From the NCBI RefSeq assembly GCF_003095395.1, contig NZ_QEIJ01000004.1:124001-188000 (forward strand): a stretch of DNA of 64,000 bases, given 5' to 3'. Positions 34,933 to 43,155 of the stretch are shown here, piece by piece; the stretch's first letter is position 1, and every line of letters begins with the position of its first letter. The notes beneath the pieces are model-generated. The model searched no databases. It saw nothing but the letters and a program-made list of their open reading frames with translations, and was not told where the DNA came from. The translations under genes and the position numbers were made by a program. The stretch comes from Microbacterium sp. Gd 4-13. GTDB taxonomy: Bacteria; Actinomycetota; Actinomycetes; Actinomycetales; Microbacteriaceae.

Positions 34933-36071
34933 TGAGCGATGGGGAGGCGAGCCGCCGGCCGACGGTGTACGACGTGGCCGAGGCGGCTCAGGTCTCCATC
35001 GCCTCGGTCTCGTTCGCCTTCCGTCGCCCCGACAAGCTCAGCGACGGAACACGCCAGCGCGTTCTGGATGCCGCCCGCAGGTTGGGCTACGCCCCGAGTG
35101 CGGCGGCGCGCGGGCTCGCGCGCGGGCGCACCGGGACGCTCGGCCTCCACGCGTTCGACCTGTTGCTGGAGCGCGCCGACCCGCTCTCCGAGACGAGACC
35201 GCTGGTGGGGCTGCAGAGTCCTCGCCTCGACACCGACCGCGTGATCGAGTGGGGCGAGACCGACGACGACGTGCTCGCCGACCCTCGGGCCTTCCCGCTC
35301 TACGTCGACGAGGTGCAGCGCGGTTTCGAGCTCGAATGCTGGTCGCTCGGGCGCCCGGTGATGCTCAGCAGCGGCTCGAGCAGCGACGTCTCGGTCGCCG
35401 ACACCGCCGGGCGCGTTGACGGCCTGGCGATCTTCCCCTCGCCCCAGACGGCGCCCACCCTCGCCCGGTACGCCCCGACGATCCCGATCGTTCTCTTCAG
35501 CGTCGCCCCCGCCGACGATCCGCACCACCGGGTGCGCGTCGACAACGCCCGGGGGATGAGCGACATCGTCGACCACCTCGTCGACGTGCACGGTGTCGAC
35601 GACGTGGCGTTCGTGGGGCGCCCCGAGGCCTCCGACACCGTCGAGCGCTTCGCGGGCCTCATCGCGGCCGCGCAGGCCCGCGGCATCCGTCCCCGTCTCG
35701 ACCCGGTCGACGCGACGGTGCGCGGCGACGACGAGCTCGTGCCGCACCTGCGCGCGCTGATCGAGCGGGGCCGGATGCCGCGCGCCCTGGTGTGCGCGAC
35801 CGACCAGCACGCCTTCGCCACGATGGACGCACTCGCCGCGGAGGGCCTGCGCGTGCCCGACGACGTCATCGTGACCGGCTTCGACGGCACGCTCGCCGCC
35901 CGTCTCGCCGACCCGCCGTTGACGACCGTGCGTCAACCCATGGAAGCCATGGGTCGCGCCGCCGCACGCATCCTGGCGGGAACGGCCGGCGCCGCTCCCG
36001 CCGACGGTCGCCCGTTCGATGTCGTCTTCGCCCCGCGTCTCGTCGTGCGCGGGTCTTGCGGCTGCCCGTAG
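34932..36071 (+). CDS. LacI-family regulator of the GH3/sugar ABC operon
   Basis: This 379-residue repressor has the LacI helix-turn-helix (TVYDVAEAAQVSIASVSFAF, residues about 12-32) with the hinge GYAPSAAARGLARGRTG, and a periplasmic-binding-protein-like sensor domain. The last part has VTGFDGTLAARLADPPLTTV, the usual LacI C-terminal signature. It shares one base with the GH3 stop (TGATG), so it is the last gene of the operon and probably binds the palindrome at 29829. The sensor is somewhat longer than usual, with an insertion around residues 75-110. Confidence 0.9.
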   Translation: MSDGEASRRPTVYDVAEAAQVSIASVSFAFRRPDKLSDGTRQRVLDAARRLGYAPSAAARGLARGRTGTLGLHAFDLLLERADPLSETRPLVGLQSPRLDTDRVIEWGETDDDVLADPRAFPLYVDEVQRGFELECWSLGRPVMLSSGSSSDVSVADTAGRVDGLAIFPSPQTAPTLARYAPTIPIVLFSVAPADDPHHRVRVDNARGMSDIVDHLVDVHGVDDVAFVGRPEASDTVERFAGLIAAAQARGIRPRLDPVDATVRGDDELVPHLRALIERGRMPRALVCATDQHAFATMDALAAEGLRVPDDVIVTGFDGTLAARLADPPLTTVRQPMEAMGRAAARILAGTAGAAPADGRPFDVVFAPRLVVRGSCGCP

Positions 36072-36080
36072 CCCCCCGCT

Positions 36081-36136
36081 GAAAGTCCACGACACCCGGA
36101 ACGCGCGAGGGTGTCGTCCGGGTGTTGTGGACTCTC
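36081..36136. repeat. 56-bp palindromic element, copy 3
   Basis: Arms GAAAGTCCACGACACCCGGA and TCCGGGTGTTGTGGACTCTC pair over 20 bases with a 16-base loop. It sits in the convergent gap between the LacI gene (stop 10 bases away) and the PucR gene (stop 15 bases away). Base changes in the arms relative to the other copies are partly compensated on the opposite arm, which supports selection for the hairpin. Confidence 0.85.
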
Positions 36137-36150
36137 GACGGGTACCGGCG

Positions 36151-37689
36151 TCAGCGCTGCGCGACCTGCAGCGCCGCCCACAGCTCGGCGCGGGCCGGGA
36201 ACGCGGTGAGGTCGACGCCGAGGGTGCGCTCGACCAGCCCGATGCGCGCGCGCACCGTGTGGCGGTGCACCCCCAGGGCGGTCGCGGTCGCATCCAGTCT
36301 CGCGTCGTTCTCGAGCCACGCGCGGGCGGTGGCGACCAGCTCCGTGCCGTGCGAGCGGTCGTGGTCGACGAGGGGTGCGAGAGCGGATGCGGCGACCAGG
36401 CGGGCGACGTCGGTATCGAGCGCACCGAGGATGCCGGATGCGGCGACATCGCCGAACGTCGACACACCGGCCCCGCCGCGCCGCAGCGCCGACCACGCCT
36501 CGTCGTGCCCCTGCGCGAAGCCCGCGTACGACACGGCGCTGGACAGACCGACGCGTGCGCCGAAGCGGTCGGCGAGCCCGTCGGCGAGGCTTTCGGCCGA
36601 CTCGGCCATCGCGAAGACGAGCCCGTGCGGACCGCGGCCGAATAGCACCGTTCCCGGCGCTTCGGCCGCGCGTCCTTCGAGCCACTCGGCGGCGGCGTCG
36701 GCGGCCGCCGACGCGGCGTCGGCGATCCCGACGACGACGGGGGTCGAGGGCAGCCCGCCCCACAGCTCCCGACCGAAGCGCCGCGCGAGCACGACGTCGC
36801 CGGCGAGCAGCGCGTGGACCACCCCTCCGCGCAGCAGCGCCCGCGCTCGGGCGACCCCGTCGTTCTGCTCGAGCGCGAGACCCGCGAGGGCGATGACGGA
36901 GGTCACGACGGCGCGCCCCTCGGCATCGAGCGCTCCGCCGGCGATCGCGATGACGCCGCGGAGGTGCCCGCCGCGGCCGAGGGTCTGCAGCGAGAAGGGT
37001 GTGCCACCGATCTGCAGCGACGACCCCGCGCGTGCTCCGCGTCGCAGCACCGCCCCGACCTCCGACTCGAGTGCGCGGCGCGTCTCGGCGTCGAGGGCGT
37101 CGGCCGGGTGCTCGCGGCGCAGCGACCCCGACGGGTCGAAGAGCCCGACCCAGGCGTCGAGCTGGCGGGCGAGCTCCGCCAGCGTCGCCGAGAGGCCGTC
37201 GGGGCGGAGGGCGGCCAACGACACCGCGCGCTGCGCCGCGAGCGCCCAGCTGCGGCGGGCGAAGTCGCCGGCGGCGATGGTCTCGGCGTTCGCGCGCGCC
37301 ACGGCGATGAACGGCGTGCGGTAGGGCACCTCGAACAGCGGCATCCCCTCACGGCGACAGGCGGCGAGGAGGAGCGGGGGGATCCCGTCGCGCACGACCT
37401 CGGTGCCGAAACCGAGCGCGGCCACGCCCCGATCGCGCAGGCGCCGGACGTACCCGTCGTACAGGGCCGCGTCATCGGGGGCGGCGACGAACTGGGTGCC
37501 CGTGGTCAGCAGCACGAGCCCCTCCGAGAGGAACGGCGTCGGATCGAGCAGGTCGGTGCTGTGCACCCACTGCACGGGGCGGTCGAGGGCGTCGGGCCCG
37601 AGATCGTCCGCTGCCGTCGCGAGGGTCAGTCGCAGGTCGGTCCGCGCCAGGAGGGCGCGCAGCGTCGGCCGGTCGATCGCTCGGTCCAC
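36151..37689 (-). CDS. PucR/CdaR-family regulator of the putrescine/GABA operon
   Basis: This protein of 512 residues has an N-terminal PucR-type domain (RPTLRALLARTDLRLTLAT, PVQWVHSTDLLDPTPFLSEGLVLLTTG), a middle GGDEF-like part and a C-terminal PucR helix-turn-helix (LDATATALGVHRHTVRARI). It is divergent from gabT, so it probably activates or represses the polyamine/GABA operon. The GTG at 37689 was chosen because AGGAGGA precedes it on the minus strand. The frame stays open to 37779, but those 30 residues are Arg/Cys-rich and unlike the family. Confidence 0.85.
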   Translation of the reverse strand: MDRAIDRPTLRALLARTDLRLTLATAADDLGPDALDRPVQWVHSTDLLDPTPFLSEGLVLLTTGTQFVAAPDDAALYDGYVRRLRDRGVAALGFGTEVVRDGIPPLLLAACRREGMPLFEVPYRTPFIAVARANAETIAAGDFARRSWALAAQRAVSLAALRPDGLSATLAELARQLDAWVGLFDPSGSLRREHPADALDAETRRALESEVGAVLRRGARAGSSLQIGGTPFSLQTLGRGGHLRGVIAIAGGALDAEGRAVVTSVIALAGLALEQNDGVARARALLRGGVVHALLAGDVVLARRFGRELWGGLPSTPVVVGIADAASAAADAAAEWLEGRAAEAPGTVLFGRGPHGLVFAMAESAESLADGLADRFGARVGLSSAVSYAGFAQGHDEAWSALRRGGAGVSTFGDVAASGILGALDTDVARLVAASALAPLVDHDRSHGTELVATARAWLENDARLDATATALGVHRHTVRARIGLVERTLGVDLTAFPARAELWAALQVAQR

Positions 37690-37751
37690 GGGGTCCTCCT
37701 CGACGGTGCTGATCCACAAGCGCCTGTTGCACCGTGCCGTTTCGACAGCGC

Positions 37752-37817
37752 GTACACAACGACGCTGACGAATGTACACGGAGGCGATTCAGCGGTGCGC
37801 GGCCCGGTCCGTAGCAT
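37752..37817 (+). promoter_or_regulatory. gabT promoter region with GTACAC direct repeats
   Basis: GTACAC occurs at 37752-37757 and 37774-37779, 22 bp apart, about two helical turns. A TAGCAT box (37812-37817) lies six bases before the gabT ATG. The repeats are upstream of the expected -35 region, so they fit an activator site, presumably for the divergent PucR protein. Confidence 0.4.
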
Positions 37818-37823
37818 CCGACC

Positions 37824-39176
37824 ATGAGCCTCACCGATCACGCCCCCCTCGTCGGCGGCCCGTCGCTTCCGCAGGAGCGCCGGCTCGTCACCCCCATCCC
37901 CGGACCCGCCTCGCAAGAGCTGCTGGCCCGCAAGGCCGCGGCCGTGGCATCCGGGGTCGGCCACACGGTGCCGATCCACGCCGTGGCAGCCGGAGGCGGC
38001 GTGGTGGTCGACGCCGACGGCAACTCGCTCATCGATCTGGGGTCGGGCATCGCGGTCACCACGGTCGGCAACGCGCACCCCGCGGTCGTCGCGGCCGTGC
38101 AGGCGCAGGTCGCGCAGTTCACCCACACCTGCTTCATGATCTCGCCCTACGAGTCGTACGTGGCCGTCGCCGAGGCGCTGAACCGCCTCACCCCCGGCGA
38201 CCACGAGAAGAAGAGCGCCCTGTTCAACTCCGGTGCGGAGGCCGTCGAGAACGCGGTGAAGATCGCCCGCAAGGCCACCGGGCGACAGGCCGTCGTCGCC
38301 TTCGATCACGCCTACCACGGGCGCACGAACCTCACGATGGCGCTGACGGCGAAGAGCATGCCCTACAAGAGCGGCTTCGGCCCCTTCGCCTCCGAGGTGT
38401 ACCGCGCCCCGATGTCGTACCCGTTCCGCGACGGACTGAGCGGGGCGGATGCGGCGGCCAAGGCCATCTCGCTCATCGAGAAGCAGATCGGCGCCGACAA
38501 CCTCGCTGCCGTCCTCATCGAGCCGATCCAGGGCGAGGGGGGCTTCATCGTGCCCGCTGACGGGTTCCTCCCGGCCATCGTCGACTGGTGCCGCGCGAAC
38601 GGCGTCGTCTTCATCGCCGACGAGGTGCAGTCCGGCTTCGCCCGCACCGGCGCGATGTTCGCCAGCGACCTGTTCGGCATCGTGCCCGACCTGGTCACCA
38701 CCGCGAAGGGCATTGCCGGCGGTCTGCCGCTGGCCGCGGTGACGGGGCGCGCCGAGCTGATGGACGCCGCCCACGCCGGGGGCCTCGGCGGCACCTACGG
38801 CGGCAACCCGATCGCCTGCGCCGCCGCGCTCGCCGCCATCCAGGCGTTCGAGGACGAAGACCTCTCGGCCCGGGCGCGCGAGGTGGGCGAGGTGCTCGTC
38901 GGGCGTCTGCGCAGCATCCAGTCGTCCGATCCCCGTGTCGGCGACGTGCGCGGGCGCGGGGCCATGATCGCCGCGGAGTTCGTCGACCCGAACACCGGCG
39001 AGCCCGACGCGGCGCTCGCCGGGGCGGTGGCGAAGGCGTGCATCGCCGAGGGCGTGATCGTGCTCACCTGCGGCACGTACGGCAACGTGATCCGCTTCCT
39101 CCCGCCCCTGTCGATCCCCGACCACCTGCTCGACGAGGGCCTCGACGTCGTCGCGGCCGCCCTCGCCGCCGCATAG
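37824..39176 (+). CDS. gabT: 4-aminobutyrate aminotransferase GabT
   Basis: This 450-residue class III aminotransferase moves the amino group of GABA to 2-oxoglutarate, giving succinate semialdehyde. Landmarks are DLGSGIAVTTVGNAHPAVV, NSGAEAVENAVKIARKATGRQAVVAF, YHGRTNLTMALT, EPIQGEGGFIVPADGF, the PLP aspartate in VVFIADEVQSGFARTG, and the PLP lysine in LVTTAKGIAGGLPLA. It begins the putrescine/GABA gene row. A TAGCAT box six bases before the ATG indicates a leaderless mRNA. Confidence 0.93.
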   Translation: MSLTDHAPLVGGPSLPQERRLVTPIPGPASQELLARKAAAVASGVGHTVPIHAVAAGGGVVVDADGNSLIDLGSGIAVTTVGNAHPAVVAAVQAQVAQFTHTCFMISPYESYVAVAEALNRLTPGDHEKKSALFNSGAEAVENAVKIARKATGRQAVVAFDHAYHGRTNLTMALTAKSMPYKSGFGPFASEVYRAPMSYPFRDGLSGADAAAKAISLIEKQIGADNLAAVLIEPIQGEGGFIVPADGFLPAIVDWCRANGVVFIADEVQSGFARTGAMFASDLFGIVPDLVTTAKGIAGGLPLAAVTGRAELMDAAHAGGLGGTYGGNPIACAAALAAIQAFEDEDLSARAREVGEVLVGRLRSIQSSDPRVGDVRGRGAMIAAEFVDPNTGEPDAALAGAVAKACIAEGVIVLTCGTYGNVIRFLPPLSIPDHLLDEGLDVVAAALAAA

Positions 39177-39184
39177 CAGGACCA

Positions 39185-39236
39185 ATGTCCCGCTGCCCGT
39201 AAGGAATGCGGCGAATCCTTGCAGGAATCGGGACAT
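39185..39236. promoter_or_regulatory. Long dyad between gabT and the amine oxidase gene
   Basis: ATGTCCCG (39185-39192) pairs perfectly with CGGGACAT (39229-39236), and inside it AAGGA (39201-39205) pairs with TCCTT (39216-39220). CTGC and GCAG can pair in between. It starts nine bases after the gabT stop. There is no T tract, so it may be an operator, a stabilising RNA hairpin, or a partial terminator. Confidence 0.5.
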
Positions 39237-39287
39237 GCCCGGGGCAGCGCCCCGACCGACACCGTTCAGCGAAGAAAGGCACAGCCC

Positions 39288-40691
39288 ATGACCGAGATCA
39301 CCAGAGACGTCGTCATCGTCGGCGCGGGGGCCGCGGGGCTCACCGCCGCGAACGAGCTGCGCAAGGCCGGGCTGTCGGTCGCCGTGCTCGAGGCGCGCGA
39401 CCGCGTCGGCGGGCGGCTGTGGACCGACGTCATCGACGGCGCGATGCTCGAGCTCGGCGGGCAGTGGGTCTCGCCCGATCAGGACGCCCTCATCGAGACC
39501 GTCGCCGACCTCGGGCTCGAGACCTTCAGCCGGTACCGCGAGGGGGAGAGCGTCTACGTCGGCCCCGACGGTGTGGCGCACCGCTTCACCGGAGAGATGT
39601 TCCCGGTCAGCGCCGACACCGAGCGCACCATCGCCGAGATCACCGAGCGCCTCGACGCGATGGTCGCCCAGATCGACCCGGATCGGCCGTGGGCGCACGA
39701 GAAGGCGGCGGAGTGGGACGCCGTGTCGTGGGACGCGTGGCTGCGCGCGCAGACCGACGACGACGAGGCGGTGCGCAACCTCGCGTTCGCGACCGGATCG
39801 GCCATGCTGACCAAGCCGACGCACTCCTTCTCGCTGCTGGCGTCGCTGCTCATGGCGGCCTCTGCCGGGTCGTACTCCCACCTCGTCGATGCCGACTTCA
39901 TCCTCGACAAGCGGGTCGTCGGCGGGCTCCAGCAGGTGCCGCTCCTCCTCGCGGAGCGCCTGGGCGACGACGTCTTCCTCGGGCAGCCGGTTCGCTCCCT
40001 CGAGTGGGACGCTTCGACGAGCTCAGCGACCGGGGGAGGCGTCATCGCCATCGCCGACGGTATGACCGTGCGGGCCCGCCACGCGATCCTCGCGCTCGCG
40101 CCGGTGCTCTACCCGCGCATCTCGTTCGTGCCGCCGCTTCCGCGGCTGCAGCACCAGATGCACCAGCACATCTCGATGGGGTTCGTCATCAAGGTGCACG
40201 CGGTGTACGAGACCCCGTTCTGGCGCGACAAGGGCCTGTCGGGCACCGCGTTCAGCCCCTACGAGCTCTCGCACGAGGCCTACGACAACAGCAACCACGG
40301 CGACGAGCGCGGCACGCTCGTCGGCTTCGTCTCGGATCGCACCGCCGATGACCTGTTCCGCCTGTCGGCCGAGGAGCGCAAGGAGCGCATCCTCGAATCC
40401 CTCTCGCACTACTACGGCGAAGAGGCCAAGAACCCGGTCGTCTACTACGAGAGCGACTGGGGCACCGAGGAGTGGACCCGCGGGGCCTACGCCGCGAGCT
40501 TCGACATCGGCGGACTCGCCCGCTACGGCCGATACCTGCGCGAGCCGGTCGGTCCGATCCATTTCGCGTGCAGCGACATCGCCGGTCCCGGTTACCAGCA
40601 CGTCGACGGGGCGATCCGCATGGGGCGGCACGCCGCATCCGAGATCCTGACCTCGCGCTCCGACGCCGCCGAGAGCGAGCCGGGCGCATGA
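39288..40691 (+). CDS. Flavin amine oxidase, putrescine-oxidase-like
   Basis: This 467-residue FAD enzyme has the monoamine/putrescine oxidase pattern: VVIVGAGAAGLTAANELRKA, LEARDRVGGRLWTD, ELGGQWVSPDQ, SLEWD and the C-terminal FAD contact VGPIHFACSDIAG with GYQHVDGAIRMG. Neighbouring gabT, an amino-acid permease and an aldehyde dehydrogenase suggest oxidation of putrescine to 4-aminobutanal. The start at 39288 has AGAAAGG eight bases upstream. A 20-base word (40012-40031) related to a dispersed repeat lies in frame in the coding region and gives the residues ASTSSAT in a loop. Confidence 0.87.
   Translation: MTEITRDVVIVGAGAAGLTAANELRKAGLSVAVLEARDRVGGRLWTDVIDGAMLELGGQWVSPDQDALIETVADLGLETFSRYREGESVYVGPDGVAHRFTGEMFPVSADTERTIAEITERLDAMVAQIDPDRPWAHEKAAEWDAVSWDAWLRAQTDDDEAVRNLAFATGSAMLTKPTHSFSLLASLLMAASAGSYSHLVDADFILDKRVVGGLQQVPLLLAERLGDDVFLGQPVRSLEWDASTSSATGGGVIAIADGMTVRARHAILALAPVLYPRISFVPPLPRLQHQMHQHISMGFVIKVHAVYETPFWRDKGLSGTAFSPYELSHEAYDNSNHGDERGTLVGFVSDRTADDLFRLSAEERKERILESLSHYYGEEAKNPVVYYESDWGTEEWTRGAYAASFDIGGLARYGRYLREPVGPIHFACSDIAGPGYQHVDGAIRMGRHAASEILTSRSDAAESEPGA
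40012..40031 (+). repeat. Dispersed repeat word inside the amine oxidase gene
   Basis: CTTCGACGAGCTCAGCGACC differs at only three places from the reverse complement of the hairpin repeats found between nusG and rplK (46409 and 46484). It is read in frame, about residues 242-248 of the amine oxidase, and codes for small polar residues in what looks like a surface loop. Confidence 0.55.
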
Positions 40692-41575
40692 GCGCGCCGA
40701 TCGTCGTCGGCTACACCGCCACCGACGCCGGGGACGACGCCCTCGCCCTCGGGGCCCGCCTCGCCCGTGCCTCGGGTGCGCCCCTCGAGGTCGTGCTCGT
40801 CCTGCCCGACGAGTCGCGCAACGCCATCGTGCCGCCCGACGCCGGGTACGTCCGGCACCTCCGCGAGCAGGCGGAGACGTGGTTGGCGGGGGCGGTCGAG
40901 AAGATCGCGGATGCCGCGCGCCACCGCACGCACCTGAGGTACGCCGAGTCGTTCGCCGAGGGCCTCATCACCGCAGCCGACGAGCTCGGTGCCCGGTGCA
41001 TCGTCGTGGGGGCGGCCAACGGGGGGATCCGGGGCCGACACCGGCTCGGAAGCGTCGCGAGCGAGCTGTTGCACTCCTCCGACGTGCCGGTGGCGCTGGC
41101 CCCGGAGGGGTCGCGGCTGCTCGATCCGGCGACCGCGCTCACCCGCGTCACCACGTTCGTCGGCACCCGGCCGGGCGCCGACGTGCTGCTGGAGGAGAGC
41201 GTCTCGCTCGCGACGGCGGCATCCGTCCCGCTGAGGCTCATCTCGATCGAGACGATCGACCTGCCCGCCGGCCTCGACACCGCCGCCATCCGCGTCGCCG
41301 GCTCCGAGCATGCCGAAGGCGTGCTGGGCCGGGCGCGAGAAGCACTGCCCGAAGGACTCGCCGCCGACGCCGTCGTGGCCCGCGGCGAGAGCATCGAAGA
41401 CGCCGTCGGCGCCGCGGCCTGGGACCCGGGCGAGATCGCCGTCGTGGGTTCGTCGCGCCTCGCGCAGCCGCGACGGCTGTTCCTCGGATCCACCGCGGCG
41501 AAGATGCTGCACGAACTCCCCGTGCCGCTCCTGGTCGTGCCCCGTACCCGCGCCACCGAAGGAGATCGACGATGA
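40688..41575 (+). CDS. Tandem universal stress protein
   Basis: This 295-residue protein has two universal-stress (Usp) domains. The first starts with PIVVGYTATDAGDDALALGARLA and ends in CIVVGAANGGIRGRHRLGSVASELLHSSDVPVALAP. The second ends in IAVVGSSRLAQPRRLFLGSTAAKMLHELPVPLLVVP. Both have the G-x9-G-S ATP-binding pattern. It overlaps both neighbours by four bases (ATGA), so it is made with the amine oxidase and the permease. Usp domains fused to or beside transporters often regulate them; that role is inferred. Confidence 0.88.
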   Translation: MSAPIVVGYTATDAGDDALALGARLARASGAPLEVVLVLPDESRNAIVPPDAGYVRHLREQAETWLAGAVEKIADAARHRTHLRYAESFAEGLITAADELGARCIVVGAANGGIRGRHRLGSVASELLHSSDVPVALAPEGSRLLDPATALTRVTTFVGTRPGADVLLEESVSLATAASVPLRLISIETIDLPAGLDTAAIRVAGSEHAEGVLGRAREALPEGLAADAVVARGESIEDAVGAAAWDPGEIAVVGSSRLAQPRRLFLGSTAAKMLHELPVPLLVVPRTRATEGDRR

Positions 41576-43155
41576 CCGCTCCAGAAGGCACCCCGCTCGC
41601 CCCCACCGCCGGCGCCGAGGCCGGCGGCCTCTCCGGCAAGGGGCTCTCGGCCGGGACGGTGGGCCTCATCGGCGCCATCGTGATCGGCATCTCGTGCATC
41701 GCGCCGGCCTACACGCTGACCGCAGCGCTCGGCCCCACGGCCTCGGAGGTCGGCGTGCAGGTGCCCGCGATCATCCTCGTGGGCTTCATCCCGATGCTGC
41801 TCGTCGCCTTCGGCTACCGCGAGCTGAACAACCGCATGCCCGACTCGGGCACGTCGTTCACCTGGGCCTCGCGCGCCTTCGGGCCGTGGATCGGCTGGAT
41901 GGCGGGGTGGGGCCTGATCGCGGCGACGGTGATCGTGCTGTCGAATCTCGCCGGCATCGCGGTCGACTTCCTCTTCCTGCTCATCGCGCAGATCACGAAC
42001 AACCCGGGCATCGCCGAGATCGCGGCCGACCCGCTCGTCAACGTCATCGTCTGTCTGCTGTTCGTGCTGGGCGCGACCTATGTCTCCTACCGGGACATGC
42101 AGACGACGCAGAAGCTGCAGTACGTTCTCGTCGGCTTCCAGGTGCTCGTGCTCGTCGTCTTCGCCATCGCCGCGATCGTGCACGTCGCCTCGGGCAACGC
42201 GTTCGACGCCACGCCCGTCGACTGGAGTTGGTTCAACCCGTTCGCGGTGTCGTCGTTCAGCGCGTTCGCCGCCGGGCTCTCGCTGTCGATCTTCATCTTC
42301 TGGGGGTGGGACGTCACCCTCACGATGAACGAGGAGACGAAGGATCCCGACAAGACGCCGGGGCGCGCGGCGACCATCACGGTCATCACGATCGTGGTGC
42401 TCTACCTGCTCCTGTCGATCTCGCTCATCATGTTCGCGGGTGTCGGCACGGGCGAGCTCGGACTCGGCAACTCCGACATCAGCGACAACGTGTTCTTCCA
42501 CCTCTCGGGACCGATCATGGGGCCGCTGGCGTTCCTCGTCTCGCTCGCGGTGCTGACGAGCTCGGCGGCGTCGCTCCAGTCGACGTTCGTCTCGCCCGCC
42601 CGAACGCTCCTCGCGATGGGGCACTACGGAGCGCTTCCGCCGAAGTTCGCCACGGTCAGCCCGCGGTTCTTCACGCCGGGGTACGCCACGATCGCGGCGG
42701 CCATCGTCGCATCCGTCTTCTATGCGGTCATGCGGTTCGTCTCGGTCAGCGTCTTGACCGACACGATCCTGACCCTCGGCATGATGATCTGCTTCTACTA
42801 CGGCCTGACCGCGTTCGCGTGCGTCTGGTACTTCCGCAAGCAATGGTTCGACTCGGTGCGCAACGTCTTCTTCACGTTCCTCTTCCCGCTCATCGGCGGG
42901 GTGATTCTCGCCGTGCTGTTCGTGACGACCCTCATCGACAGCATGGACCCCGAGTACGGCAGTGGCTCGTCGGTCTTCGGCGTCGGGCTCGTGTTCGTGC
43001 TCGGCGTGACCATCATCGTGCTCGGGATCGTCATCATGGTGTGGCAGGCGATCCGTCGCCCCGCCTTCTTCCGGGGCGAGACCCTGTCGCTCGACGCCCC
43101 GCCGAGCGCTCGTCGCCGGCGCCAGACCGCAGCCAACCGATCGGAGAAGCCATGA
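41572..43155 (+). CDS. APC-family amino acid/polyamine permease
   Basis: This 527-residue transporter has about twelve hydrophobic helices and the APC pattern IGAIVIGISCIAPAYTLTAALGP (helix 1), FGYRELNNRMPDSGTSFTW, and FIFWGWDVTLTMNEETKDP. The C-terminal 30 residues are basic and cytosolic. It overlaps the Usp gene at its start and the aldehyde dehydrogenase at its end. In this neighbourhood the substrate is most likely putrescine, GABA or a related amine. A GAAGGAGA ribosome binding site is placed before the ATG. Confidence 0.9.
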   Translation: MTAPEGTPLAPTAGAEAGGLSGKGLSAGTVGLIGAIVIGISCIAPAYTLTAALGPTASEVGVQVPAIILVGFIPMLLVAFGYRELNNRMPDSGTSFTWASRAFGPWIGWMAGWGLIAATVIVLSNLAGIAVDFLFLLIAQITNNPGIAEIAADPLVNVIVCLLFVLGATYVSYRDMQTTQKLQYVLVGFQVLVLVVFAIAAIVHVASGNAFDATPVDWSWFNPFAVSSFSAFAAGLSLSIFIFWGWDVTLTMNEETKDPDKTPGRAATITVITIVVLYLLLSISLIMFAGVGTGELGLGNSDISDNVFFHLSGPIMGPLAFLVSLAVLTSSAASLQSTFVSPARTLLAMGHYGALPPKFATVSPRFFTPGYATIAAAIVASVFYAVMRFVSVSVLTDTILTLGMMICFYYGLTAFACVWYFRKQWFDSVRNVFFTFLFPLIGGVILAVLFVTTLIDSMDPEYGSGSSVFGVGLVFVLGVTIIVLGIVIMVWQAIRRPAFFRGETLSLDAPPSARRRRQTAANRSEKP

